Below are positions 8,568-17,944 of a stretch of DNA of 64,000 bases, one piece after another. Source of the DNA: Marinomonas lutimaris. GTDB lineage: Bacteria > Pseudomonadota > Gammaproteobacteria > Pseudomonadales > Marinomonadaceae. A program made the translations under genes and the position numbers. The stretch covers positions 1 through 64,000 of the forward strand of contig NZ_JAHLLW010000018.1 of the NCBI RefSeq assembly GCF_019426345.1, in the 5' to 3' direction. Below the pieces are notes generated by a model. That model was given only the letters and a program-made list of their open reading frames with translations, did not search any database and was not told the origin of the DNA. Numbering within the stretch: the first letter of the stretch is position 1; the number at the start of each line of letters is the position of its first letter.

Positions 8568-10622
8568 ATGATGACTCGTTGGTTGTGTGTTGGTCTGTAC
8601 CTGTCTTTTAGTATGAATGCATGGGCAGAAATGGAAGCTACTTTTTCGTCTTCTAATGATGGTCTTTCTGGTGATGGGTTTGTTAGTGGCAGCTTTTCAG
8701 ATTTAGGTTCATACGATGGTTTTTTTGACCATATTCCTGTGGTGGTAACTCCGTCTAAAATGCCTCAACCTAGGGTGGATGTGTCGTCTACTTTGTCTGT
8801 ATTAGACGGCGAATTTATTCGACGTATCAATATGCAGTATGTGGAAGACCTTTTGCAGTTTGTCCCCGGTTTTTCAGTTGCACCCTATAAGTCATCCGGT
8901 CAAAAAGAAGCCTCTTATCACGGTACTCAGTTAGATCAATATCGTCGAATTCAGGTGTTGGTAAATGGTCGTTCTGTTTATAGTGTAGGGCTGGCACGTG
9001 TTGAATGGGCGACTTTACCACTAAGTATTGAGGATGTGGCTCGTGTGGAGATTAACCGCGGACCGAATGCTGCCAGTTATGGCATTAATTCTTATTTTGC
9101 CGTAGTGAATATTATCACTAGATCTCCGTTAGAAACTTTGGGGGATAGTATTACGGCTTATTCAGGCTCTCGTGGGGATTATCGTTTGTATGGTCAGCAT
9201 AGTGGGTTAAATGATGATTGGAGTTATCGGGCATCGGCTTCTACCAATAATGTGAGTGGCTTTGATAAGGATGCTGATGGTGATAAGCGTCATGATGGTC
9301 ATCGTTCGACGATGGGGAATGTCTTTATCCAAAAGGAAACCTCAAACAGTTTTTTTGATTTAGACATTGGCGCGAGTAGTTTAAAAGATAAAGTAGAGCC
9401 GATGGAATATAGTCTAGGCTCTAATTTGGGCGGGGTGGATACTAATAAGCCTATGCGCTTGGTCGATCGTGAGCACATTAAGGCAAGTTATAGTAAGCAG
9501 GTTTCCTCTACCCATGAACTGAAAATTCAGTATTACTATGATCAATCTGACTTAGACGAATACCACGAAGCACGGTTAAGTCGAGTTTTTTATAACTCTG
9601 CTTTTGGTGCAAGTGGAGGTTCAGGTGATGTCGATGTTTCTTATTTAATAGACTTGTTAGAGACGAGACATGATATTGAGCTACAAAGCACGTGGGAAGC
9701 GTCTAAAAAACTGCGTTTAATTTCTGCGATAGGTTATCGTTGGGATGAAGCCGAATCCGAGAGTTTCTTGTCTGGTAAAGCGAGCGATGAGGTGTTTCGT
9801 CTTTCTTCGAATATGGAATATCTAGCGGGCGACCGTTGGGTGGTGAATGCCGGCGCCATGTTTGAACGTAGTCAAATGGGGGGTAAGTTTTTATCGCCTA
9901 AATTAGGTGTGACTTATAAATTATCTGAGCAAGAGTCTATTCGATTTAATACGTCAAAAGCGGTGCGAACACCTGATTTGTCAGATCAATATTTCAAATG
10001 GCATTATGTACTGTCTAGCGGAGAAGAATCGTTTACGGCTTATGCAGACAAGGGTGAGGAAGAAGAAAAAATTACCTCCTATGAAGTAGGTTACTATCAT
10101 TATTGGCCAAGTGAGGGGTTGTCACTGGATGTGAAGCTTTATCATGACGAAGTCCAAGATATGGTGCTAAGCCAGAAAAAATTTACCGCTTATCAAGCTG
10201 ATGCTCCGGTAGAGGAGGGCGTGGTTGAGGATGTGAACATCAATGGCGTTGAGCTTGAACTTGATTGGCGCTTTCGGTCTGGCGCTATTACTCGTTTCAC
10301 CTATGCTTATCAAGATACTCAAACAGACAATGCCAGCCTTAAAGAAGCCACAACGCCTGTAATGGTGTCTTTCTTTGGTAGTTTGCCGTTGACAGACCGC
10401 TGGGCAGTGCAAAGCTATTATTGGTATGGGAAAGAGTTTGGTGGAAATGATTATGAACTTCTCAATGCTTGGTTCTCTTATCGATTGTCTTTGGGAGGCT
10501 ACTCAAAAGCAACTATGGGTGTTGGAGCAGAAACGCGTTTGGATGATAACGCACTTGTCTCTAAGCACAATAATATGACGGAAGATACGTTTGCTTATGT
10601 TTTCACAAACATCACTTTCTAA
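8568..10622 (+). CDS. TonB-dependent outer-membrane receptor
   Basis: Outer-membrane gated channel for uptake of a scarce nutrient. The 684-residue protein begins with a signal peptide cleaved near NAWA-EM. A TonB-box-like stretch IPVVVTPSK is near residue 60. The plug domain spans about 70-170 and includes VEDLLQFVPGF, QVLVNGRSVY and VARVEINRGPNAASYG. A long beta-barrel ends at the C-terminal Phe. The start is ATG 8568 or the adjacent ATG 8571. The next gene overlaps by one base and encodes a periplasmic binding-like protein, so the two probably serve one uptake or sensing job. Ligand not identifiable. Confidence 0.9.
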   Translation: MMTRWLCVGLYLSFSMNAWAEMEATFSSSNDGLSGDGFVSGSFSDLGSYDGFFDHIPVVVTPSKMPQPRVDVSSTLSVLDGEFIRRINMQYVEDLLQFVPGFSVAPYKSSGQKEASYHGTQLDQYRRIQVLVNGRSVYSVGLARVEWATLPLSIEDVARVEINRGPNAASYGINSYFAVVNIITRSPLETLGDSITAYSGSRGDYRLYGQHSGLNDDWSYRASASTNNVSGFDKDADGDKRHDGHRSTMGNVFIQKETSNSFFDLDIGASSLKDKVEPMEYSLGSNLGGVDTNKPMRLVDREHIKASYSKQVSSTHELKIQYYYDQSDLDEYHEARLSRVFYNSAFGASGGSGDVDVSYLIDLLETRHDIELQSTWEASKKLRLISAIGYRWDEAESESFLSGKASDEVFRLSSNMEYLAGDRWVVNAGAMFERSQMGGKFLSPKLGVTYKLSEQESIRFNTSKAVRTPDLSDQYFKWHYVLSSGEESFTAYADKGEEEEKITSYEVGYYHYWPSEGLSLDVKLYHDEVQDMVLSQKKFTAYQADAPVEEGVVEDVNINGVELELDWRFRSGAITRFTYAYQDTQTDNASLKEATTPVMVSFFGSLPLTDRWAVQSYYWYGKEFGGNDYELLNAWFSYRLSLGGYSKATMGVGAETRLDDNALVSKHNNMTEDTFAYVFTNITF

Positions 10623-11542
10623 TGTGGATTAATAGAAAAGTGAAAAGGATTTTTACTATTGTTTTTATGTTGCTGGCATCTGTAAATGTGTCAGCAGCTA
10701 TTTATGTTGTCCATGATATTGAAGAAAGTTCAGTACGTTCTCTGACATTCCAACTTTCCAAATTACTGCCTACGAAGACTCAATTGATTCCAGTGCGCCG
10801 TACTTTATTTTTACAAAACGTTTCTGTTATGAAAAGTGATGATGTACTGGTTACCGTAGGAGCAGAAAGTTTTCGTCAGGTTTGCTCGGCGGTATCGGAA
10901 GGGGCTGTTATGGCCGTTTTTATCGGTAAAGAGGAATATCTCAGGGTTCGCCCAAAATGTTCTGTTCCAAATAGTGCGGTGTTTTCTGGTGCGCCTTTGG
11001 CTAAGCGTTTGGCTTTGCTAGAGGCTGTTTGGTTTGATCGAAAGCCTTTGGCTGTGCTCTACAGCGATAATCTTTTAGTTGATGAGCAAGAGATGATAAA
11101 TCAAGCTACACAGTATGGTTTTGAGTTTCAATTCATAAAAACAGAAATTGATCGTTTGTCTGTATTGAAGTCGGTTAATTTCGTCTTAGAAGATTCAATG
11201 GTGATTTTTTCATTGGTCGATACTGAACTATATAAAAATGGTATAGCGCAGGACATGCTGAAATTACTGTTTCATAAACAGAGAGTGATGATTGGGCCTT
11301 CTTTTGCTTTTGTACGCGCTGGCTCGTTGTTTGCTATCTATTCTGACACTGAGGCGAAGTTAGATATATTGGCTGACCGTATTGGTTTGTGGCAAACAAA
11401 AGGGGTACTGCTGGATGCTGCGTACCCCGATAAGCTGAGAGTGAGTTTTAATCCATATCTGATTAAATCACACGGTGTTGTATTGCCGTCTCCTTCTTAC
11501 CTGAAAGACAAGTATGGTCTTTGTTCGGAAACATCCTGTTAG
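10622..11542 (+). CDS. Periplasmic protein resembling ABC substrate-binding proteins (TrpX/PF04392-like)
   Basis: A 306-residue protein with a Sec signal peptide ending near VSAA-IYVV. What follows looks like a two-lobed binding-protein fold: VLVTVGAESFRQV and AVFIGKEEY in lobe one, PLAVLYSDN in the hinge region, and a late VMIGPSFAFVRAGSLFAIYS. This layout matches the ABC_sub_bind family, but residue identity is modest and the call is tentative. The start codon overlaps the stop of the TonB-receptor gene by one base, so the two are translationally coupled. No ABC permease or ATPase lies nearby, which makes a pure importer role doubtful. Confidence 0.65.
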   Translation: MWINRKVKRIFTIVFMLLASVNVSAAIYVVHDIEESSVRSLTFQLSKLLPTKTQLIPVRRTLFLQNVSVMKSDDVLVTVGAESFRQVCSAVSEGAVMAVFIGKEEYLRVRPKCSVPNSAVFSGAPLAKRLALLEAVWFDRKPLAVLYSDNLLVDEQEMINQATQYGFEFQFIKTEIDRLSVLKSVNFVLEDSMVIFSLVDTELYKNGIAQDMLKLLFHKQRVMIGPSFAFVRAGSLFAIYSDTEAKLDILADRIGLWQTKGVLLDAAYPDKLRVSFNPYLIKSHGVVLPSPSYLKDKYGLCSETSC

Positions 11543-11545
11543 AGA

Positions 11546-12307
11546 TTACTGCAAAAAACGCTTCACAAGACTCGTGAAAGGTAATGGTTTTTCTGCATGT
11601 AGCCAGTGTCCTGCACCCGATATAACCTTAAAGTTAGCGTTTGGAAAGAGTGTTGCAATCGCTTCTTGATGCTCTGCTACGATATAGTCTGAGTTTTCGC
11701 CTTTGATAAATAGCGTTGGAATATCTACCTTCGCCTCCATCTCTGGTTTTTTCAGAATAGTAGCGTAGCTATCGGCTATGTTGTTCACAGCTAGTTCTAG
11801 TTTGAAGCCCTGTTCGCTTCTAACTAGGTTTTTTAATAAGAACTGTCTAACCGCCAAGTTCGATTCGTATTGGGTTAATAATGCATCGGCTTCTTTTCTT
11901 GAGGAAGGCTGAGATTCATCAATTACCTTTAACCCTTCTAAGATACGAGTATGGCTAGGCTGATAATCGACAGGAGCGATGTCGACCACGATGAGCTTTT
12001 CAATTTGTCCTGTTGTTGCCATTGCCGCCATTTGCATGGCGACTTTCCCACCCATAGAATGGCCGAGTAGGTAGAAAGAGTCGATTTTATTAAGCGCTGT
12101 CCAGTCTAGTACGGCTCTTGCCATTTTAGGATAGCTGGTGTCTGGCATACTGTCGGATTTACCGTGATTGGGAAGATCGATACAGTGCACAGTAAAGTGT
12201 TCCGATAAGGACTGTGCAATTGAATGCCAGTTGTCAGCATTGCCAAATAAACCGTGTATGACAATAAGATTTGGGCCTGATGAACCATATTTTTTTGCGT
12301 GTATCAT
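11546..12307 (-). CDS. Alpha/beta hydrolase, YbfF-type esterase
   Basis: Cytoplasmic serine esterase of 253 residues. The oxyanion region is VIHGLFGNADNW (about 16-27), the nucleophile elbow GHSMGG has Ser at about 84, the acid lies in FIKGENSDYIV near 207, and the catalytic His is in SGAGHWLHAEKP near 234. All match YbfF, which hydrolyses short acyl esters and acyl-CoA thioesters in vitro. It is convergent with the periplasmic-protein gene, 3 bases apart. Confidence 0.86.
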   Translation of the reverse strand: MIHAKKYGSSGPNLIVIHGLFGNADNWHSIAQSLSEHFTVHCIDLPNHGKSDSMPDTSYPKMARAVLDWTALNKIDSFYLLGHSMGGKVAMQMAAMATTGQIEKLIVVDIAPVDYQPSHTRILEGLKVIDESQPSSRKEADALLTQYESNLAVRQFLLKNLVRSEQGFKLELAVNNIADSYATILKKPEMEAKVDIPTLFIKGENSDYIVAEHQEAIATLFPNANFKVISGAGHWLHAEKPLPFTSLVKRFLQ

Positions 12308-12420
12308 AGAAACCTTATTATTCTGCTGAGTAAATGGATGGTGTTAGCGAACACCAATATGTTTACATTGTATCAAGTCTTGGAAAGTCCCGTCCCTATA
12401 GAATTAAGGTAGTTGTTTGA

Positions 12421-13026
12421 ATGTTAGATACATTTTTTATTAAAAGCCTGAAGTATCCTTTACGCTTAACAGCGTTGGTAATTGATAAGCTAGGTGTAAA
12501 AGCGAATTGGATTACCTTGTTGGGCTTTATTATCGGCATGATGGTGCTGCCAGCTTTATATTTTGGTAACACCTCTTTGGCTTTGATATTTGTGGTTATT
12601 AATAGAGTGATGGATGGCTTAGATGGTGCGGTGGCAAGAGTGCAAGGGCCAACGGATTTAGGCGGATATTTAGATATCACTTTGGATTTTATTTTTTATT
12701 CAGCGGTGATTTTTGGTTTTGCTTTGATGAATCCAGTAGACAATGCGTTAGCGGCGAGCTTTTTGATTTTTTCCTTTATGGGCACAGGTAGTAGTTTTTT
12801 GGCGTTTGCCATTATGGCAGAGAAGCGAAAAATAGAACGTTTAGAGTATGGTCGTAAATCTCTGTATTTTTTAGGCGGGTTAGCAGAAGGTACAGAAACC
12901 ATTGTGTTTCTGATATTGATTTGTTTGTTCCCTAGTTACTTTGCCATCATGGCGTATGCTTTTGGGGTGATCTGTTGGATAACGACAGCAACCCGAATTT
13001 ATGCAGGCTACCGTACGTTACATTAA
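12421..13026 (+). CDS. CDP-alcohol phosphatidyltransferase family protein
   Basis: Integral membrane enzyme of phospholipid head-group transfer. The 201-residue protein has about six membrane segments and the full signature D-x2-DG-x2-AR-x7-G-x3-D-x3-D: Asp65, Asp68-Gly69, Ala72-Arg73, Gly81, Asp85 and Asp89, the last Asp being catalytic. Which alcohol it uses is not evident; it is shorter than typical PgsA or PssA and resembles the generic family seen in marine gammaproteobacteria. It is divergent from the ybfF-like gene with a 113-base gap. Confidence 0.87.
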   Translation: MLDTFFIKSLKYPLRLTALVIDKLGVKANWITLLGFIIGMMVLPALYFGNTSLALIFVVINRVMDGLDGAVARVQGPTDLGGYLDITLDFIFYSAVIFGFALMNPVDNALAASFLIFSFMGTGSSFLAFAIMAEKRKIERLEYGRKSLYFLGGLAEGTETIVFLILICLFPSYFAIMAYAFGVICWITTATRIYAGYRTLH

Positions 13027-13051
13027 AGCAGTGATAAGTCGTTAAAAAAGA

Positions 13052-13363
13052 TCAGTCGAAAAAAGCGATTTCGATGTCGCTTTTGACAATCGCGCAGCAA
13101 GCTAATAGATAACCGCTTTGTACCCATGCTAGAGGCTCAAATGGGTAAATGACATTTCCCCATAAGAGCTTGATTGAGCAAGAAGAGCAATACCCTTCAC
13201 GACACTGATATTCAACGTGAATACCAGCTCGCTCAAGTTGTACTAGTAAAGGTTCATCCTCGGTAACGAGAATTTGCTTTTTCCCTAAAAGTACTCGATG
13301 CACTTGATCTTTTTTTTCAGGTACTTTTGGATTAGAGGTCGAAGTCATCGAAGTCTGAATCAT
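13052..13363 (-). CDS. yfaE: 2Fe-2S ferredoxin, YfaE type (ribonucleotide reductase maintenance)
   Basis: Plant-type ferredoxin that re-reduces the di-iron site and supports radical regeneration of NrdB. Cluster ligands are visible as Cys54-x4-Cys59-x2-Cys62 and a late Cys near 89-90, in [13 protein letters not shown] and LLACC. The start overlaps the 3' end of nrdB by 32 bases in another frame, so the two are translationally coupled. An internal ATG at 13348 would shorten the product by five residues and still overlap. Confidence 0.92.
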   Translation of the reverse strand: MIQTSMTSTSNPKVPEKKDQVHRVLLGKKQILVTEDEPLLVQLERAGIHVEYQCREGYCSSCSIKLLWGNVIYPFEPLAWVQSGYLLACCAIVKSDIEIAFFD

Positions 13364-14465
13364 CTAAGCTGTTGTCAGTTTGACCCACTAGGTAAGAGCT
13401 GATTTCTGCCTCTTGTGGGGCAACTTGAACATTGTCACTTACCAACCAAGCATTAATCCAAGGAATTGGGTTGTGCTTAGTGGCAAAGCACGTATCAAGT
13501 CCAACAGCTTGCATACGCACGTTAGTAATGTATTCAACATACTGGCCTAGAATTTGCGCATTAAGGCCGATCATTGAGCCGTCTTTGAATAGGTATGTTG
13601 CCCATTCTTTTTCTTGCTCTGCCGCTTCAATGAATATTTGGCGAACTTCGTCTTGGCATTCTGCTGCGATGATCGCCATTTCTGGATCATCTTTACCGGA
13701 AGCCATTAGGTTCAACATGTGTTGTGTACCAGTTAAGTGCAAGGCTTCATCGCGGGCGATCAGTTTGATGATTTTAGCGTTGCCTTCCATTAGCGTTCGC
13801 TCAGCAAAGGCGAAGCTACAAGCAAAGCTCACATAGAAACGGATCGCTTCTAATACGTTGACAGACGCAATCGTTAGGTAAAGTGCCTTTTTTAGCTTAG
13901 GCATAGAAATTTCAATTGGCCCTTTGCCTGGAACCTCAAAGGTTCCCATCCCCATAGTGTTATACAAATTGACCATTTCGATTAGACGGTCATAGTAAAT
14001 AGAAACACTATCAGCACGCTTGGTGATTTCTTCGTTGGTAACAATGTCATCAAAGATCTTAGTTGGGTCGTTAACAATGTTACGAATGATGTGTGTGTAA
14101 GAGCGGCTGTGAATCGTTTCACTGAAAGACCACGTCTCGATCCAGGTTTCTAATTCAGGTAGAGAAACGATTGGTAATAGAGCAACGTTTGGCGAACGAC
14201 CTTGCACACTATCTAGTAATGTTTGGTATTTTAGATTGCTCAAGAAGATGTGTTGTTCGTGTTCTTCTAATCGTTGGAAGTCTTTGCGATCTGTAGATAG
14301 GTCGACTTCTTCAGGGCGCCAAAAGAAAGATAATTGCTTTTCGATTAGTTTTTCAAAAATTGGATGCTTTTGCTGATCATAGCGAGCAACGTTGACATTT
14401 TCACCAAAGAACATAGGTTCTTTTGTACTATCGAAGTGCTTACGGTTGAAAGTCGAGTAACTCAT
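13332..14465 (-). CDS. nrdB: Ribonucleoside-diphosphate reductase 1 subunit beta (class Ia)
   Basis: Radical-carrying small subunit of aerobic ribonucleotide reductase. The 377-residue sequence closely follows E. coli NrdB. The radical tyrosine is in [11 protein letters not shown] (Tyr at about 123). Di-iron ligands fall in the helices with [11 protein letters not shown] and [10 protein letters not shown], and the late block is [11 protein letters not shown]. The acidic C-terminal tail ends in DFDDFDL, the part that docks on NrdA. It lies 165 bases after nrdA and is overlapped by yfaE. Confidence 0.97.
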   Translation of the reverse strand: MSYSTFNRKHFDSTKEPMFFGENVNVARYDQQKHPIFEKLIEKQLSFFWRPEEVDLSTDRKDFQRLEEHEQHIFLSNLKYQTLLDSVQGRSPNVALLPIVSLPELETWIETWSFSETIHSRSYTHIIRNIVNDPTKIFDDIVTNEEITKRADSVSIYYDRLIEMVNLYNTMGMGTFEVPGKGPIEISMPKLKKALYLTIASVNVLEAIRFYVSFACSFAFAERTLMEGNAKIIKLIARDEALHLTGTQHMLNLMASGKDDPEMAIIAAECQDEVRQIFIEAAEQEKEWATYLFKDGSMIGLNAQILGQYVEYITNVRMQAVGLDTCFATKHNPIPWINAWLVSDNVQVAPQEAEISSYLVGQTDNSLDDSDFDDFDL

Positions 14466-14561
14466 GTTTCAGGGTATTCCTCAAAAGCGTAAGGCATGTT
14501 CAGTAAGAAGATGCCTTAGTTATTAATAGATTTTAGTATTTCGTTAAAGCGGTAAACGTAG

Positions 14562-14587
14562 CAGAGCCTCATTGATATGAGGCTCTG
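14562..14587 (-). promoter_or_regulatory. Hairpin between nrdA and nrdB
   Basis: Perfect 11-bp stem (CAGAGCCTCAT / ATGAGGCTCTG) with a 4-base loop in the 165-base gap. No T run follows in the minus direction, so it is more likely a processing or stability element than a full terminator. Confidence 0.45.
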
Positions 14588-14630
14588 TTTGTCAGATCAT
14601 GCAATAGATCTTTGTACGATGGCTGACTTG

Positions 14631-16895
14631 TTAGATTTTGCAAGCACCGCCGGCGCAATCATCCATGTCTTCTTGCTTGTCATCGGCACCATCACGAGTG
14701 TTGTGATAGTACAGTGTTTTCACGCCAAGTTTATAAGCGGTAAGTAGATCTTTCAAAATCACTTTCATTGGTACTTTTTGAGACTCAAACTTCTGTGGAT
14801 CATAGTTGGTATTGGCAGAGATTGCTTGGTCGACAAACTTCTGCATGATACCCACTAATTGTAGGTAGCCATCGTTTGATGGAATGGTCCACAACAACTC
14901 ATAGCTGTCTTTTAGGCGCTCAAACTCTGGAACGACTTGCTTCAAAATACCGTCTTTACTTGCTTTAACAGATACGAAACCACGAGGTGGTTCAATTCCG
15001 TTAGTTGCGTTGCTGATCTGAGAAGAGGTTTCAGATGGCATCAATGCAGTTAGTGTCGAGTTACGTAGACCATGAGTAACGATTTCTGTACGCAAGGTTT
15101 CCCAATCGTAGAACAATTCGTTAGAAACGATGTTGTCGATTTCTTTTTTGTAAGAATCGATTGGCAAGATGCCTTTAGAGTAAGTCGTTTCATTGAAGGC
15201 TAAGCATGGACCAAATTCTTTTGCTAACTTGTTAGAAGCTTTCAATAGGAAGTATTGAATTGCTTCAAATGTTTTGTGAGTTAGTTCGTTTGCACTGCCG
15301 TCAGAGTATTTAACGCCATTCTTCGCTAAGTAATAAGCGTAGTTAATAACGCCCACACCTAATGTACGACGTAGTTCCGTTGCACGTTGTGCTGCTGGAA
15401 TCGGGTAGTTTTGGTAATCCAACAAGCTGTCCAAAGCGCGAACGATAAGCTCTGCTAACTCTTCTAGTTCATCTAGATTTTCAAGCGCACCTAGGTTGAA
15501 TGCAGACAAAGTACAAAGCGCAATTTCGCCTTCTTTATCATCAATGCTATTCAGTGGCTTAGTTGGAAGCGCGATTTCTAAACACAAGTTACTTTGTTTA
15601 ACTGGCGCAACTTTTGGATCGAACGGGCTGTGGGTATTGCAGTGATCCACGTTTTGTAGATATATACGACCAGTACTTGCACGCTCAGAAGCAAATAGAG
15701 TGAATAGTTCCGTTGCTTTGATTGTTTGCTTACGGATAGAAGCGTCTTGCTCATACATGGTGTATAGGCGATCGAATTCTTCTTGGTCTGCAAAGAACGC
15801 ATCGTATAAGCCTGGTACGTCAGAGGGGCTAAACAAAGTGATATTGCCGCCTTTGATCAATCGTTGGTACATCAAACGGTTAAATTGTACGCCGTAATCC
15901 AAATGACGAACGCGGTTTTCTTCTACACCACGGTTGTTTTTCAGTACCAATAGACTTTCGACTTCTAAGTGCCAAATTGGGTAGAAAACGGTAGCTGCGC
16001 CACCACGAACACCACCTTGAGAGCAGCTTTTTACCGCTGTTTGGAAGTGTTTGTAGAATGGAATGCAGCCTGTGTGGAAGGCTTCACCACCACGGATAGG
16101 GCTACCTAGAGCACGAATTGCACCGGCGTTTACACCAATACCAGCGCGCTGGCTAACGTATTTAACGATAGCACTTGATGTGGCGTTGATAGAATCTAAA
16201 GAATCACCGCATTCAATCAATACACAGCTACTGAACTGACGAGTAGGTGTGCGAATACCAGACATAATAGGTGTTGGTAATGAAATTTTGAATTTAGATA
16301 CTGCGTCATAGAAACGGCGAATTAGGTTTAAACGTTCTTTTTTGTCGTATTCGGCAAATAAACAAGCAGCGACAAGTATGTAGATAAACTGAGGGCTTTC
16401 ATATATTGCACCGGTTACTCGGTTTTGTACCAAGTACTTACCTTCAAGCTGTTTCACCGCGGCATAAGAAAAGTCCATATCACGAGAGTGGTCAATAAAT
16501 GTATTTAGCTCGTTAAAGTCTTCTTCTGTGTACTTTTCTAGCAACTGTGCGTCATAACGCTTTTGTTCAACAAGATTTTTTACGTGTTTGTAAAGGTGTG
16601 GTGGCTCGAAATCACCAAAGGCTTTTTTACGTAGGTGAAAGATAGCTAAACGAGCTGCTAAGTATTGGTAATCTGGTGTGTTTTCAGAAATTAGATCGGC
16701 TGCAGACTTGATCAGTGTTTCATGGATGTCTGTAGTACGAATACCCTCAAAGAACTGAATTCGTGCTTTTAGTTCTACTTGGGAAACAGAAACATTGTCT
16801 AACCCTTCGGCAGCCCATGCGATGACTTTATGAATCTTTTCTAGGTTGATGTTTTCTGTCGTCCCGTTACGTTTAGTAACTGTGAGAGTGCTCAT
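14631..16895 (-). CDS. nrdA: Ribonucleoside-diphosphate reductase 1 subunit alpha (class Ia)
   Basis: Catalytic subunit of aerobic ribonucleotide reductase. From the ATG at 16895 it is 754 residues, the usual class Ia length. It opens MSTLTVTKRNGTTENINLEKIH, the ATP-cone start known from E. coli NrdA. It ends DDCAGGACKI, with the C-terminal cysteine pair that thioredoxin or glutaredoxin reduces. Recognisable interior blocks include RRTLGVGVINYAY and NLCLEIALPTKP. The open frame extends to 16967, but the added residues would run through the NrdR boxes, and GGGAAG lies 8 bases before the chosen ATG. Confidence 0.96.
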   Translation of the reverse strand: MSTLTVTKRNGTTENINLEKIHKVIAWAAEGLDNVSVSQVELKARIQFFEGIRTTDIHETLIKSAADLISENTPDYQYLAARLAIFHLRKKAFGDFEPPHLYKHVKNLVEQKRYDAQLLEKYTEEDFNELNTFIDHSRDMDFSYAAVKQLEGKYLVQNRVTGAIYESPQFIYILVAACLFAEYDKKERLNLIRRFYDAVSKFKISLPTPIMSGIRTPTRQFSSCVLIECGDSLDSINATSSAIVKYVSQRAGIGVNAGAIRALGSPIRGGEAFHTGCIPFYKHFQTAVKSCSQGGVRGGAATVFYPIWHLEVESLLVLKNNRGVEENRVRHLDYGVQFNRLMYQRLIKGGNITLFSPSDVPGLYDAFFADQEEFDRLYTMYEQDASIRKQTIKATELFTLFASERASTGRIYLQNVDHCNTHSPFDPKVAPVKQSNLCLEIALPTKPLNSIDDKEGEIALCTLSAFNLGALENLDELEELAELIVRALDSLLDYQNYPIPAAQRATELRRTLGVGVINYAYYLAKNGVKYSDGSANELTHKTFEAIQYFLLKASNKLAKEFGPCLAFNETTYSKGILPIDSYKKEIDNIVSNELFYDWETLRTEIVTHGLRNSTLTALMPSETSSQISNATNGIEPPRGFVSVKASKDGILKQVVPEFERLKDSYELLWTIPSNDGYLQLVGIMQKFVDQAISANTNYDPQKFESQKVPMKVILKDLLTAYKLGVKTLYYHNTRDGADDKQEDMDDCAGGACKI

Positions 16896-16933
16896 GCAAT
16901 GACTTCCCATTAGTGCTATATAAAAAAGGAGTT

Positions 16934-16981
16934 TTACTCTATGTAGTGTGTGTTTTTTTGCTGACACACTATATGTAGTGT
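16934..16981 (-). promoter_or_regulatory. Tandem NrdR boxes upstream of nrdA
   Basis: Two 16-bp sites, 16934-16949 (TTACTCTATGTAGTGT) and 16966-16981 (ACACTATATGTAGTGT), match the NrdR consensus acaCwAtATaTwgtgt. Their starts are 32 bases apart, three helical turns, which is the known spacing for cooperative NrdR binding. They lie 38-86 bases before the nrdA start, so NrdR should repress nrdAB-yfaE when dATP is high. Confidence 0.9.
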
Positions 16982-17193
16982 TTGGTTATTAATCTGTAGC
17001 GAACAATAGTGCTCATTCAGGTGAAAATCAAGGCTTGAAAAAAACTCTTAAATGATAATTGACCACTAGCTAAGTGGTCACTTACTTTAATTCCCTGAAA
17101 AAGCGTAAAGTTAGCAATTGGCAATACCATAAGGGCTATTTTTATCTATTTTTTGATGAAAAAAACTAATCTGATTGAACGCACGAAAAGTGA
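16982..17193. other. Intergenic region upstream of nrdA
   Basis: About 210 bases that must contain the nrdA promoter and the end of the DUF1624 transcript. A 7-bp hairpin (GACCACT/AGTGGTC) lies at 17061-17079. I see no small gene. Confidence 0.4.
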
Positions 17194-17919
17194 TCAAGAA
17201 ATGAAAGTAAGCACCATTTTGAACGCAGCAACCAGTGAAAATAATACGAGCTGATGGGTCAAGTAAATAGGCAAAGCATAACGCCCCATAAATGCCAAAA
17301 TCTGGATGGCTAAGTTGTTTGGGGTTGGGCATTTATGCCAATTCAGATAGCCAAGAAGCGGGCCGATTAAAACAACACCAATCCATGGGAAAGGAAATAC
17401 AATATCGAGTGTTCGGTCTGGAAGTGCTATATAACTTGTTATGGTCGCAAAAGCGTTTGGAAAGTGTAGCCAGTTTGTTGAATGATAGACAAGTATGATG
17501 GCTGCGCCAGCTAACGCTGATGGAATAGGCCACTTGGCAATAGGTCTTATGAGCAAAGAGGCTATAAAAATGAAATGTAAAATCCCAAAATAAATCCATT
17601 GGTTAGGTATGGTCAGATAAGTAGCCAATGAAATAGCGGCAGCAGAAATAAATAGCTTGATGTCTCGTTTCCAAAAGGACGAGTTGTTAGGTTTACCTAA
17701 TGTTATATATGTCGACCACCCAATGGCGGTGAGAAACAGTGTTAGGATTAAACTGCGAAAATAGACCCAGAAAGGGTCATAAATGGAATATTCCAAGAAA
17801 CCAAAGTTTAGTAAATCCCAGCAAAAATGGAATATTATCATTAGTAGCACCGCAGACCCGCGGTATACGTCTAAAAATGCACTGCGTTTGGTTGTCTCAA
17901 AAACGGGAGAGGCTTGCAT
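17194..17919 (-). CDS. DUF1624 (heparan-alpha-glucosaminide N-acetyltransferase-like) membrane protein
   Basis: Polytopic inner-membrane protein of 241 residues with about seven hydrophobic segments. The N-terminal block FLDVYRGSAVLLMIIFHFCWDL is the conserved start of the DUF1624/HGSNAT_cat family of putative acyl-transferring proteins, including its His. No substrate is known for the bacterial members. It is divergent from alkB with a 25-base gap, so their promoters overlap. Confidence 0.82.
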   Translation of the reverse strand: MQASPVFETTKRSAFLDVYRGSAVLLMIIFHFCWDLLNFGFLEYSIYDPFWVYFRSLILTLFLTAIGWSTYITLGKPNNSSFWKRDIKLFISAAAISLATYLTIPNQWIYFGILHFIFIASLLIRPIAKWPIPSALAGAAIILVYHSTNWLHFPNAFATITSYIALPDRTLDIVFPFPWIGVVLIGPLLGYLNWHKCPTPNNLAIQILAFMGRYALPIYLTHQLVLFSLVAAFKMVLTFIS

Positions 17920-17944
17920 TGAAGTCCAAGGGAAATAATTTTTA

